A DNA stretch of 41,650 nt, taken from the IMG/VR virus record IMGVR_UViG_3300023171_000023, positions 1-41,650 of that record. The stretch is one strand, 5' to 3'. The notes beneath the pieces are model-generated. The model saw nothing but the letters and a program-made list of their open reading frames with translations. It was not told where the DNA came from and did no database searches. This DNA is from a virus. Positions 25,013 to 32,328 of this stretch are shown here, in pieces (the stretch's first letter is position 1; every line of letters starts with the position of its first letter). The translations under genes and the position numbers were made by a program.

Positions 25013-25237
25013 ATGAAATGGCTACAGGACAACATTAAGCCGCTTTTAGCGATAGTTATAGTACTACTTGGGTTTACGTACTACTTTGTAAATCAATTCA
25101 GTCACACAAAGCCTAACGATCAGGTATTGATTGCTATTGTAGGTTTAACCGGTAACGTTGTGGGTTATTACTTTGGTGCATCTACAGGCACAAGTAAGAA
25201 AGATGAAACTATTTCTGATTTGGCTAAAAAGCAATGA
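25013..25237 (+). CDS. Holin-like membrane protein
   Basis: 74 residues with two membrane helices (LLAIVIVLLGFTYYFV, 10-27, and VLIAIVGLTGNVVGYYFG, 38-55) and a short charged tail (KKDETISDLAKKQ). The GNVVGYYFGASTGTSKK segment is common in small membrane proteins from Bacteroidota phages near lysis genes. It opens the lysis cassette, so a holin role is the best guess. Confidence 0.6.
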   Translation: MKWLQDNIKPLLAIVIVLLGFTYYFVNQFSHTKPNDQVLIAIVGLTGNVVGYYFGASTGTSKKDETISDLAKKQ

Positions 25238-25386
25238 AAAACTTTAAACGTTTCTGTTATATTTGCATCGCGGCATTCGTAGTGATTATTTGGTCAGGTG
25301 GATGCCATTTTATAAGTGAAAACGAAGAAACTAAAAACTATGTACGAAAAACTGATAGCGTTAAGCACCCAGAACGTTATAACTAA
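25234..25386 (+). CDS. Small lipoprotein, candidate outer-membrane spanin
   Basis: 50 residues, overlapping the previous stop in ATGA. The N-terminus is basic and hydrophobic (KRFCYICIAAFVVIIW), ending in SGGC; Cys24 is a plausible lipid-attached residue. The mature part is only 27 charged residues. It overlaps the next gene by 47 bases in another frame. Small overlapping lipoproteins in lysis cassettes are typically outer-membrane spanins. Confidence 0.55.
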   Translation: MKNFKRFCYICIAAFVVIIWSGGCHFISENEETKNYVRKTDSVKHPERYN

Positions 25387-25498
25387 CATTACAGACTACC
25401 TTGAGTTGAATAGAAAATTTGCGTATGCATTTATGATATTTGCACCTGTATTTACTGCAACAATATTTTTAATTTTATACTATATTATTTATGCCTAA
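25340..25498 (+). CDS. Small membrane protein overlapping the lipoprotein gene
   Basis: 52 residues from ATG 25340; a GTG at 25316 is a less likely start. The N-terminus is polar (YEKLIALSTQNVITNI) and the C-terminus ends in a transmembrane helix (AYAFMIFAPVFTATIFLILYY, residues 31-51). It is nested out of frame with the end of the lipoprotein gene and overlaps the next gene by 8 bases. It could be a holin or antiholin. Confidence 0.5.
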   Translation: MYEKLIALSTQNVITNITDYLELNRKFAYAFMIFAPVFTATIFLILYYIIYA

Positions 25499-25745
25499 CG
25501 ATGTTTTAAAAATCAGTAAAAAATCAGCTTACAAATTAGCTAAAGACGGCTTAGAAGTAGCATTCTTTCTTGATGAGCAGACTACACCAATTTATCTAAC
25601 TTACACAGATGTTAATGCTCCTTATACTACACAGCCTTTTGTGTTGCAAGATGCTGATATAGCTAAAACAGGATTAGTAACCTATATAGGTGCCGATGGT
25701 AGTTACCCGGTGCGTAAAGACAGGAAAATGTTTCCTCGTTATTAA
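25491..25745 (+). CDS. Hypothetical small protein of the lysis cassette
   Basis: 84 residues, soluble, beta-rich with a helical start (KISKKSAYKLAKDGLEVAFF). No family recognised. It overlaps the previous gene by 8 bases and abuts the next gene exactly, so it is cotranscribed with the lysis genes. Confidence 0.6.
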   Translation: MPNDVLKISKKSAYKLAKDGLEVAFFLDEQTTPIYLTYTDVNAPYTTQPFVLQDADIAKTGLVTYIGADGSYPVRKDRKMFPRY

Positions 25746-26147
25746 ATGCAGGATAAAATAAAATATTTAGGGGGTGTGCTTGGTAAATATACTAAGTACG
25801 CCCCTTTAGTATTAATGGAGTTTCATGTTTTAGGAATAGCCGCAACCGCCCGTTATGTTTTTGGTTATCCTGAACCTGAATGGTTAACAGTCGTTGATTT
25901 ATTGAGTGCGCAAATATCTAAAGTTGGATTTATAACATTACTGGTTTTGTTGACCACGTGTAAAGACTGGAATTTTTATCAATGGCTATCATTTTACTGC
26001 ATAACAGCTTTACTGGTTCTGAACTCTGTTTATAAAATATCCAATTGGGATGTAGACATTTATTTTGTAGGCTTATCTGTAATTGTAGATTTGCTATTTA
26101 CAATACTGTCTTTATACCAACTTACCAAACAGTATAACAATAAATAA
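25746..26147 (+). CDS. Membrane protein, holin-like
   Basis: 133 residues with about four hydrophobic helices (near 18-38, 58-76, 80-96 and 104-125). It lies between lysis genes without a gap. Holin or another membrane role is inferred from context. It has two Cys (TTCKDW and FYCITA). Confidence 0.6.
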   Translation: MQDKIKYLGGVLGKYTKYAPLVLMEFHVLGIAATARYVFGYPEPEWLTVVDLLSAQISKVGFITLLVLLTTCKDWNFYQWLSFYCITALLVLNSVYKISNWDVDIYFVGLSVIVDLLFTILSLYQLTKQYNNK

Positions 26148-26171
26148 AGTGTTTTTGCGTATTTTTGAACT

Positions 26172-26579
26172 ATGCAAAAGACTTTTATAGAATTATTCAG
26201 GGAAATAATGAAACTGCCTGCCGCCAAACGTGCGGGTGCATTCATGGTTGCTTTGCCTTTCGCTATCATTATTTTTTACGAATCAAGAGATAATTACGCC
26301 CGTAACCGTGTTAAGGAATTGGAATTAGCGTTAAATATATCTGAAATAAAACGAGAAAAAGAACGTAATCAGTACATTAGCAGCGTAAAACAATGCGACA
26401 GAGAGAAATCAGCCATAGTAGAAAAACTGAATGGCTTATTAAACGAGTATAAAGAGGAACAGCGCCAAAGAGACGAACAGCGGGCAGCAGAAATGCAATC
26501 GGAATTAAACCAGTTACGCAGAGGTGTTAAACAAACAGATATTATTTTGCAGAAAACAATACAAATACAAAAAAATTAA
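26172..26579 (+). CDS. Membrane-anchored coiled-coil protein, candidate inner-membrane spanin
   Basis: 135 residues. One transmembrane helix (GAFMVALPFAIIIFYE, 22-37) is followed by a long charged coiled coil (about 45-130; IKREKERNQYISSVKQ, EQRQRDEQRAAEMQ). This is the layout of an inner-membrane spanin (Rz type), which bridges the membranes in the last step of lysis. It lies two genes before the endolysin. Confidence 0.6.
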   Translation: MQKTFIELFREIMKLPAAKRAGAFMVALPFAIIIFYESRDNYARNRVKELELALNISEIKREKERNQYISSVKQCDREKSAIVEKLNGLLNEYKEEQRQRDEQRAAEMQSELNQLRRGVKQTDIILQKTIQIQKN

Positions 26580-26582
26580 GAC

Positions 26583-26897
26583 ATGAAACATTTATTATTT
26601 TTAGGGTTATTCATGTTTTTTGGAAGCTCAACAGTTAAGCAGGATAAGCCGGTAACGGATAGTATCAACGAAACACCTGTAAGGCGTGATATTCCGATAG
26701 ATACATCTATATTCGTGCTGCCCGAAACGATGCCGTCTGATAAAGTTCTGCAGCAGCTTAAAGAAACTAACGTTATTGTTGATAAGGCTAAATTAAAAGC
26801 TATACAGGCAATGAAAAATGCTGAAAAATATAGGGTACAACGCCAAACCTATGAAGCTTTTAAAACGCTTGAAAATTTGTCTGGTAAAACTGATTAA
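26583..26897 (+). CDS. Small exported helical protein of the lysis cassette
   Basis: 104 residues. Residues 1-16 (KHLLFLGLFMFFGSS) form a signal-like hydrophobic start with no Cys for a lipobox. The mature part is helical and basic (VDKAKLKAIQAMKNAEKYR). It starts 3 bases after the spanin candidate. It may be a partner of the spanin that lost its lipobox, or a separate periplasmic protein. Confidence 0.55.
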   Translation: MKHLLFLGLFMFFGSSTVKQDKPVTDSINETPVRRDIPIDTSIFVLPETMPSDKVLQQLKETNVIVDKAKLKAIQAMKNAEKYRVQRQTYEAFKTLENLSGKTD

Positions 26898-26906
26898 TAT
26901 TTTTAT

Positions 26907-26914
26907 TATATTTG
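26907..26914 (+). promoter_or_regulatory. Promoter -7 element TATATTTG
   Basis: TATATTTG lies 10 bases after the 26897 stop and upstream of a terminator at 26981, with no reading frame between except a 2-codon ATGAAATGA. Confidence 0.4.
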
Positions 26915-26920
26915 TTGTAT

Positions 26921-27006
26921 TAAAAATGAAATGAGATAATCTTTATCTTAAATTTATTTAGCTCCCCGGCAAAATAATTAAACCCCGATCGTACCGGGGT
27001 TTTTTA
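26921..27006 (+). ncRNA. Candidate small RNA before the endolysin gene
   Basis: The non-coding stretch after TATATTTG contains an AGATAA-TCT-TTATCT hairpin, then ATTTATTTAG, then a terminator hairpin at 26981-27006. The order of elements matches that at 3797-3872. Confidence 0.35.
26981..27006 (+). terminator. Rho-independent terminator
   Basis: AACCCCG pairs with CGGGGTT (loop ATCGTAC), followed by TTTT. It lies between the spanin-like genes and the endolysin promoter. Confidence 0.75.
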
Positions 27007-27007
27007 T

Positions 27008-27015
27008 TATCTTTA
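27008..27015 (+). promoter_or_regulatory. Promoter of the endolysin gene (TATCTTTA)
   Basis: TATCTTTAC lies 15 bases before ATG 27031, immediately after the terminator tail. Its sequence is identical to the tape measure promoter element at 3891. Confidence 0.5.
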
Positions 27016-27030
27016 CTTAAAATACAACCC

Positions 27031-27663
27031 ATGAACTACATCTTAGAATTTCAGGAAAAATATAAAATACCGCTTACCGGTACGCTCGACAGGAAAACAT
27101 TGCTTAAAATGAAATCGGTTTGGGGTATCAGTAATAATCAACTTACCCATGTACTGGCGAACGTAGATAATGAAACTGGAAATTTTACTGTAGCGCATGA
27201 GAATTTAAATTACAGTTCTGCAGGTTTAGCTAAAACATGGCCATCAAGATATTCATCAGGAGGAAAACCTAACGCTCTGGCTAAAAAAATATCGGGTAAG
27301 CCTGAATTAATAGCAAATTACACTTATGCTAACCGGTACGGAAATGGAACACCTGAAAGCGGAGATGGCTGGCGTTTTAGGGGGCGTGGCGGTATCCAAT
27401 TAACCTTTAAGGATAACTATAAGGCTTTCTCTAAATTCGTTCAGGATGCAGCTATAATGACTAACCCTGATTTAGTGGCTACAAAGTATTTTTGGGAATC
27501 TGCTATATTTTTCTTTACACACGCTAAATTGTGGGGGCAAATGTTATATAGCGATCCTGCCAGTATAAAATCAGTTAGAAAGGTTCTGAATGGCGGGTAC
27601 ATAGGGCTTTCAGAAGTGCAGGAAAAATTTAAATATTATAGTAAATTGTTGAGTGAGTTATAA
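27031..27663 (+). CDS. Endolysin, GH19 chitinase/lysozyme-like
   Basis: 210 residues. The N-terminus (EFQEKYKIPLTGTLDRKTLL) resembles a short peptidoglycan-binding helix pair. The GH19-type catalytic domain shows Glu48 in VDNETGNF (general acid), Glu57 in HENLNYS, ANRYGNG (100-106) and FRGRGGIQLTFKDNY (116-130), all hallmarks of the family. It hydrolyses glycosidic bonds in peptidoglycan. There is no signal peptide, so release depends on a holin, matching the membrane proteins upstream. Confidence 0.92.
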   Translation: MNYILEFQEKYKIPLTGTLDRKTLLKMKSVWGISNNQLTHVLANVDNETGNFTVAHENLNYSSAGLAKTWPSRYSSGGKPNALAKKISGKPELIANYTYANRYGNGTPESGDGWRFRGRGGIQLTFKDNYKAFSKFVQDAAIMTNPDLVATKYFWESAIFFFTHAKLWGQMLYSDPASIKSVRKVLNGGYIGLSEVQEKFKYYSKLLSEL

Positions 27664-27694
27664 ATATTAATTCCACACGGAATTAGTTTCGAAG

Positions 27695-27728
27695 CCCGGC
27701 ACATTGAATTGTTGTCGGGTTTTGCGTT
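27695..27728 (+). terminator. Terminator after the endolysin gene
   Basis: CCCGGCA pairs with TGTCGGG (one G-U) and is followed by TTTT and TTTTT. A TTCC-ACAC-GGAA hairpin lies 20 bases before it. Confidence 0.65.
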
Positions 27729-27762
27729 TTTAAAAGACGTCGGATTCTACAGGTTATAAAAA

Positions 27763-27791
27763 ACCCTCACGAATATAAAAAACGTAAGGGT
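27763..27791 (-). terminator. Terminator of the minus-strand recombination cluster
   Basis: Read on the minus strand, ACCCTTACG and CGTGAGGGT form an 8-bp stem with one mismatch, followed by TTTTTT. It lies beyond the stop of the 27823-28143 gene. Confidence 0.65.
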
Positions 27792-27822
27792 AAAAAATAA
27801 AAATTATGATGTGGTAAATATA

Positions 27823-28143
27823 TTAATAAACATGCATACCACCAACTAAATCAACTTCGTTATCAAATTCAATTTCTTTTTCTTTCAGGAATTTATATAA
27901 TAAATCTATTTTATGATTAAGCCCTGAATATCCGTTTTCAAAAGGATTTTTTATAACAACATAAATATCGTTTTCTTCTCCGGTATAACTACCCTCGCCT
28001 ACTTCAAAATATTCATAACTTGAATCTTGCAGCAAGTCATCAAGATAAGTTAAGAAATCATCTTCGTACTCGTGCCCTTCTTCGAATTCTTTTCTTTTTA
28101 TAAGAACTCCTATTCCGTAATTAGATTGGTGGTCTACTCCCAT
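27823..28143 (-). CDS. Hypothetical acidic protein
   Basis: 106 residues, strongly acidic in the middle (EYEDDFLTYLDDLLQD, then YFEVGEGSYTGEENDIYVVI). It ends the recombination cluster before a terminator. Acidic phage proteins sometimes mimic DNA or inhibit host enzymes, but nothing here shows this directly. No family recognised. Confidence 0.65.
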   Translation of the reverse strand: MGVDHQSNYGIGVLIKRKEFEEGHEYEDDFLTYLDDLLQDSSYEYFEVGEGSYTGEENDIYVVIKNPFENGYSGLNHKIDLLYKFLKEKEIEFDNEVDLVGGMHVY

Positions 28144-28189
28144 AATAAAAATTAGCGATTAACCTGCGTATCGCGAGATTTTATGTATT

Positions 28190-28936
28190 TTAAAATTCCT
28201 CGTCCGATGGTAACGGAGGTACAGCTGGTATTATCGGTTCTGGTGCAGGCGGAATTTCAACTTCAGTTAATAGCTCTGACGATACGATTTCAGGCTGTAT
28301 AACTTCATAATCATGAGTTTCTTTTACAGGCTGCTTAACGAGTTTATTTATATCGTCGATAACGGTATTCGATATTTCGTCGGTATAACCTATGTCGGTT
28401 ATTTCGTCGGCGGTTTGCATACCCATCGTTATATCCGGGCAATAGATACGGCTGAAAAATGTTGCGGCACGGTAACGTATCATTAGTTCCGGCATGGTTT
28501 TCCATTTAGATCCGTTTTTGGTAGTCCACCCCTCCGATACAGCCATTTTCATAGTTACCTCTGGCCCCGATATTTTAACACCATCTTTTTTATAAGTGAA
28601 TGCGCTGCATGTAAGTGTATCGCCTGCGCCTGTAATATCGAAATCTAAAGGCTCGGCATAACGTTTCGATGCGTTTATAAGCGCAATAATAAATTTAGCA
28701 TCAAGCCCTGGTTTACCATGTATAATACTGGTGTTTTGCATAACCATTAAAACCGACTGATTTAAACGGTGCGCCATTTCCATAGCCACAAGCACGTTAG
28801 GCAGGTTGTTTTTATAATCGTTAGGTATCATACTTGATTGCGCAAGAGGGGCAGCCATGCGTTGCGCCTGCTCGAACGCGTGTGCATCGTTGAAAACGGA
28901 TAAGCCGCTGTTTTGGGTTGTAATATCTGTACTCAT
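28190..28936 (-). CDS. recT: RecT-family single-strand annealing protein
   Basis: 248 residues. The core (ANVLVAME-like NVLVAMEMAHRL, SIIHGKPGLDAKFIIALIN, then the hallmark KTMPELMIRYRAATFFSRIY) matches the RecT family, which anneals complementary single strands during phage recombination and replication. The C-terminal 60 residues are Pro- and acid-rich, ending in PLPSDEEF, similar to the acidic tails with which SSB recruits partners. It lies 19 bases after the SSB-like gene and in the same cluster as a RecE-like protein, the normal RecE/RecT association. Confidence 0.9.
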   Translation of the reverse strand: MSTDITTQNSGLSVFNDAHAFEQAQRMAAPLAQSSMIPNDYKNNLPNVLVAMEMAHRLNQSVLMVMQNTSIIHGKPGLDAKFIIALINASKRYAEPLDFDITGAGDTLTCSAFTYKKDGVKISGPEVTMKMAVSEGWTTKNGSKWKTMPELMIRYRAATFFSRIYCPDITMGMQTADEITDIGYTDEISNTVIDDINKLVKQPVKETHDYEVIQPEIVSSELLTEVEIPPAPEPIIPAVPPLPSDEEF

Positions 28937-28955
28937 TGTTTCTTATATTTTTAGA

Positions 28956-29456
28956 TTAAAAAGGCAGCCCATCGTTATCGTCTACAGCAGCAACTGGAAC
29001 GCCAGTCTCCCACACCCCTTTACCCTGAGCAACCAAAACATCATACGTCCACCCTGGCGTTGCCAAATACCTATCTAACGGTATTGTTGCATCGGTATGT
29101 TTATATGTTTTCGGTGGTGCGGCAGCGCGTACTGAAGGGGCAGCGGGTGTAGCAGGCGATTGTGGTGCTGCAGAACCTGCAACGGCATTTATTTTCCAGC
29201 CCTGAATGGTGTTAAAATATTTTGTTTCGCCTTGTGGATTTACCCAAGCCCGACCCCGGAGGTTATAAGCGATTTCCACCTGTTGCCCAATGCTATATTT
29301 GTCAAGTAAATCGCATTTGTCTTTTACGAATTGTAGCGATATTAATTGTGGGTACTGCTCCTCTGTGCTTACTACGATATCGCGGCTGCTGAAATCGCCT
29401 TTAGTAATCATTTCGCCTATGTGTGCGACTCTCCCTGTAATTGTTACGTCTGCCAT
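28956..29456 (-). CDS. Single-strand-binding-like protein, DUF3127 type
   Basis: 166 residues. Residues 1-95 (TITGRVAHIG, EEQYPQLISLQFVKDK, VEIAYNLRGRAWVNPQG, KYFNTIQGWKI) match DUF3127, an OB-fold family related to SSB and typical of Bacteroidota. A Pro/Ala linker follows. The end is DDNDGLPF, an SSB-type acidic tip for binding partner proteins. It probably covers single-stranded DNA and hands it to RecT, encoded directly downstream. Confidence 0.88.
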   Translation of the reverse strand: MADVTITGRVAHIGEMITKGDFSSRDIVVSTEEQYPQLISLQFVKDKCDLLDKYSIGQQVEIAYNLRGRAWVNPQGETKYFNTIQGWKINAVAGSAAPQSPATPAAPSVRAAAPPKTYKHTDATIPLDRYLATPGWTYDVLVAQGKGVWETGVPVAAVDDNDGLPF

Positions 29457-29489
29457 AATTTTATGCGTTACCCCGCCGGATTTAAATTG

Positions 29490-29813
29490 TTATTTGATTA
29501 TTAAATAAGTTAAATAAGTTATACCCCAAGCTAAAAGATAAAAGAAAGTAATGTCAATCAAGCTAAAAAACCCTTCAAGTAAAGAATCAGTGAATTTTTT
29601 ATCTTCTGATTTTTCAGACTTAGATTTAGGTTTATATTTTATGATACCTATAACTAAACAGAGTCCAAGAATCTGAATAAATGTAAAGTCCTTTAAATAA
29701 GGAATTTCAAATAAATCAGAAATATTTACAATAATATACGTGCTTAATAAACTGAGCATAAACCCACATACTATAAGTATGATTGCTAAAAATAATTTTC
29801 CTAAATTTTCCAT
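29490..29813 (-). CDS. Membrane protein
   Basis: 107 residues with three membrane helices (near 6-30, 42-60 and 80-105) and a basic loop (KPKSKSEKSEDKK). It is an odd member of a recombination cluster. A superinfection or host-takeover role is possible; no family recognised. Confidence 0.6.
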   Translation of the reverse strand: MENLGKLFLAIILIVCGFMLSLLSTYIIVNISDLFEIPYLKDFTFIQILGLCLVIGIIKYKPKSKSEKSEDKKFTDSLLEGFFSLIDITFFYLLAWGITYLTYLIIK

Positions 29814-29840
29814 AATAATAACCTTTACCCGTCGGTGTTT

Positions 29841-30257
29841 TTAAATTTTTACAATTCTGCTAGGTATTCCTTTTTTCTCTGCCAAATCAATCGTGTGTTT
29901 TGTACCTCTGCTTTCTCCATCCCAAAACGCAATTAGCATATCTGAATTATCCACTATTTCCTGATTACGAACTAACGGGGCTCTTTTCGAGTACTGGTAA
30001 TAATCAGGATAAAATATTAATATCGGTAGATTATTATCGTTACAGTACCGTTCAATTAAATTATCCGCACCCGTTTTACAGCCGCCACTAACGAAACATA
30101 TATCAGGAATGTTTTTAGTGAAATAATCTATCTTAGCAGCGAATAAATTATAATCGTAGAAATTACGAGAACCTATGACGGCTACGCGATTTCCTACGGG
30201 GCTAACACCGTAATTTGCTTCGAATAGGTTATTAAATGTTTCGATGTGGTCGCTCAT
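29841..30257 (-). CDS. SLOG-family (DUF2493/YspA-like) nucleotide-binding protein
   Basis: 138 residues with a Rossmann-like fold. RVAVIGSRNFYDYNLF (residues 24-39) and FVSGGCKTGADNLIERY (near 55-71) are the signatures of the DUF2493 SLOG group, which binds nucleotides or their derivatives; the Gly-Ala-Asp loop is intact. RNQEIVDNSDMLIAFWDGES (near 97-116) completes the domain. Such proteins are common in phages, and related SLOG proteins sense nucleotide signals in immunity. The ligand is unknown. It overlaps the next gene by 4 bases. Confidence 0.85.
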   Translation of the reverse strand: MSDHIETFNNLFEANYGVSPVGNRVAVIGSRNFYDYNLFAAKIDYFTKNIPDICFVSGGCKTGADNLIERYCNDNNLPILIFYPDYYQYSKRAPLVRNQEIVDNSDMLIAFWDGESRGTKHTIDLAEKKGIPSRIVKI

Positions 30258-30445
30258 GGTTTGCGATTTTGTTTAGTGCCTTTAGGCTGCCATCTGCCTG
30301 CTGTAAAATGATTAGCGTTTTTTTTATACACAACCTCGTATACAGGAATTAAATTAATTTCATTTAATGAAGGGTAATTTTGAACCATTATATTTTCATA
30401 CGGACCAAAATTAAAATCAGTTTTTATCTTAAATCCTTTCCTCAT
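30254..30445 (-). CDS. Hypothetical small protein
   Basis: 63 residues, basic, with an aromatic beta-like middle (LIPVYEVVYKKNANHF) and a basic end (PKGTKQNRKP). It is coupled to the SLOG gene by a 4-base overlap (ATGA type). No family recognised. Confidence 0.55.
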   Translation of the reverse strand: MRKGFKIKTDFNFGPYENIMVQNYPSLNEINLIPVYEVVYKKNANHFTAGRWQPKGTKQNRKP

Positions 30446-30449
30446 AATC

Positions 30450-31202
30450 CTATTTATTAAATACCCATTCAGGTAAACTTATTGTTTTAATTTCTTCACT
30501 CACGCCGCCCCACTTGCCCGATCCCATGCATTCCATATATAATTTACTGGCAGCGATATATTCCTCACGACCTAACTGTATGCTTCGGTCGTTTAAAACT
30601 GAAACCTGTATATTATAAGGCGGTTTTTCTTCAATGACTACAAAAACCACAGGCATGTGAAATAAATCCATTAGAATAGCTGCTTTACGATGCCTATTGA
30701 ATAACGCTGCGTCCTTAGCTGTTGTTTCAGTATCTTTGGTACTGGTTAAATTAACGATTAAACCGGTATCTGAAATCCAATGCGGTTTTACAGATATTAC
30801 AGCTTCACTTTCAGGGTGGCAAAATTCCGTTGTTTCTCCTACGTTCCCTGAATTTAATAATATTTTACAGGTTGCGTGTTCGCAGATAGCTGCGGTCATT
30901 GCCAGTATACTATCGTATCTATCTGCGGGTATTAGGAATTGATTATTGGCAGCGCATGTAGCAATCAGTACGTCGTCGTCGTGTTTCTCTAACATTTTGG
31001 TTCGATTATACTTCGGTTTTCTAACATACAGCCGTTTAAACTCCGCATAATCTAAAACCGATGCCCGTAATGCATTATCGAAAACCGTAGCTGCTGATGG
31101 AACGTATTCATCCCTGTCCTCACGCAGGTAATGATACCAGTATTGCTTAGGGGATTTCAGGATAAGGTCTAAGCCGTGTTTAGTTATCGAATTAGACTGC
31201 AT
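30450..31202 (-). CDS. RecE/DUF3799-like PD-(D/E)XK protein lacking catalytic residues
   Basis: 250 residues. The start (SITKHGLDLILKSPKQYWYHYL) and the whole order of motifs match the RecE C-terminal/DUF3799 exonuclease family, which resects DNA ends for RecT. The active-site positions differ from the family pattern: the RPD Asp is His141 (KPHW), VDLKTT is VNLTST (Asp to Asn151, Lys to Thr153), the G.AxH His is Arg46, and the QAA Gln is Lys173. The frame is open, and the PPYNIQV and SLPEW ends are kept. It is thus probably a maintained but inactive nuclease, perhaps a DNA-binding or regulatory partner of RecT. Confidence 0.75.
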   Translation of the reverse strand: MQSNSITKHGLDLILKSPKQYWYHYLREDRDEYVPSAATVFDNALRASVLDYAEFKRLYVRKPKYNRTKMLEKHDDDVLIATCAANNQFLIPADRYDSILAMTAAICEHATCKILLNSGNVGETTEFCHPESEAVISVKPHWISDTGLIVNLTSTKDTETTAKDAALFNRHRKAAILMDLFHMPVVFVVIEEKPPYNIQVSVLNDRSIQLGREEYIAASKLYMECMGSGKWGGVSEEIKTISLPEWVFNK

Positions 31203-31704
31203 GCTGTTTCAGGTAAAAATCCATTTTTTCAAACATATCTCTATATACAGGCAGAAATAATAAAGTTTTGAAATTTGCAGCCTCCTTACGGTAAACCTCA
31301 ATCATTCGGCTATTTGTCGCAACCGAATATTGAAGATTAGCGATACGGTCACATATTTTTACAAACGTAGCATATTGGCAGTCACGAATACCTTTATAGT
31401 ATTTTTCGTTAGCGCGTTCTTTCCTTGTTTTTCCTTTTTCGTTAGTCACAGCATAAACTATTTCAGCGACCTGAAAACCTGCGGCTCCTTTAATATCATT
31501 ATAAGTTTTTCTGCAATCTTCGATTAAATCATGACACCAGCACGCCTGTATAACAATATCTATATCCGAAACCGGTATAAGGTACGAAAACTGTTTAGCG
31601 GTGTTAGCCACCATTTCTAAATGCAATTGATACGGTTTACCATCGTATTTGTGGTTGGCATCTTCATGGCAGGATATTGCCCATTCTTTTATTAGGTTTG
31701 TCAT
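31192..31704 (-). CDS. HD-domain hydrolase, SpoT-like alarmone hydrolase fold
   Basis: 170 residues. The metal-binding residues are complete: His28 (YQLHLEMV), His58-Asp59 with Glu62-Asp63 (CHDLIED), and Asp119 (KICDRIANL). HDxxED and CDRxxNL are typical of the ppGpp hydrolase domain of RelA/SpoT proteins and small alarmone hydrolases. The likely reaction is removal of the 3' diphosphate from (p)ppGpp or a related nucleotide; another nucleotide is possible. It overlaps the RecE-like gene by 11 bases. Confidence 0.82.
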   Translation of the reverse strand: MTNLIKEWAISCHEDANHKYDGKPYQLHLEMVANTAKQFSYLIPVSDIDIVIQACWCHDLIEDCRKTYNDIKGAAGFQVAEIVYAVTNEKGKTRKERANEKYYKGIRDCQYATFVKICDRIANLQYSVATNSRMIEVYRKEAANFKTLLFLPVYRDMFEKMDFYLKQHAV

Positions 31705-31706
31705 GA

Positions 31707-32084
31707 TTACAATTCAATTATTTCATTAATATTTTCCCTAACCAAATCCTTGTCCAAACCGGAACGAACTGCTAAAACACATATTGCGTTACTTAAGTTT
31801 AATTCGTTTTTGTTTTTAATAGATATTTTAATCATATCAATTAAACCGTTAGATTTAATTATTGCAGATCGCAGCATTGTTTTTTCAAAAGGCAATAAAC
31901 CTATAACTTTACTGGCATTTTCCCAGCATTCGGATTCGGTTTCTGCTTCAGCGATGGATTTAAAACGCTCAAACTCGTCTGTTATATTATCGTTGCCAGC
32001 GTTTATGTGGCACACCTTTAAATTACCTTTAAAACCGATGGTGGCGTGTGGGTAGACTTTTAACACTCTTTCTTTTGGGTTCAT
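31707..32084 (-). CDS. Protein with KExVL-type domain, paralogue of two others
   Basis: 125 residues. The first 65 (PKERVLKVYPHATIGF to AETESECWENASKVI) resemble the proteins at 35481-35684 and 39637-39828: a KExVLxxYPxA start and a TExxxWxxA helix. The remaining 60 residues are a helical extension unique to this copy. Function unknown. Confidence 0.6.
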   Translation of the reverse strand: MNPKERVLKVYPHATIGFKGNLKVCHINAGNDNITDEFERFKSIAEAETESECWENASKVIGLLPFEKTMLRSAIIKSNGLIDMIKISIKNKNELNLSNAICVLAVRSGLDKDLVRENINEIIEL

Positions 32085-32308
32085 AAGTCGCGTTGTTTTA
32101 GCATTAAATCGGCATAAGTATAAGCGTTTATAGCCAAGTCGTCTACAAAATCAGCTACAACATCTATACTTAACTCATTTTTAGCAGAAATACCCGTAAT
32201 CATAGCCTGCATGGCTTTAGCAGCAAAATAATCTCTTAATGTCATTCCGTTAACTACGGTTTCTTTTGAAATAGGGAATGCAGCTTGATTTTTAATGTAA
32301 TGGTTCAT
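32081..32308 (-). CDS. Small phage protein with LRDYFAAKAMQA motif
   Basis: 75 residues. The motif MTLRDYFAAKAMQAMI and the final AYTYADLMLKQR helix occur in a very common small phage protein family of unknown function, usually encoded in early clusters. It is the first gene of the minus-strand early cluster, with a promoter at 32329. Confidence 0.65.
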   Translation of the reverse strand: MNHYIKNQAAFPISKETVVNGMTLRDYFAAKAMQAMITGISAKNELSIDVVADFVDDLAINAYTYADLMLKQRDL

Positions 32309-32328
32309 AATTTCATATTTTAGTTCAG

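Noticed and set aside
25316-25339. GTG start for the small lysis-cassette membrane protein
   Set aside because: The ATG at 25340 gives a normal protein start; the 8 extra residues add nothing recognisable and lengthen the overlap.
26963-26999. CCCCGG/CCGGGG pairing as an antiterminator before the endolysin gene
   Set aside because: It uses the same 3' arm as the terminator stem, so it would also end in the T-run and cannot prevent termination.
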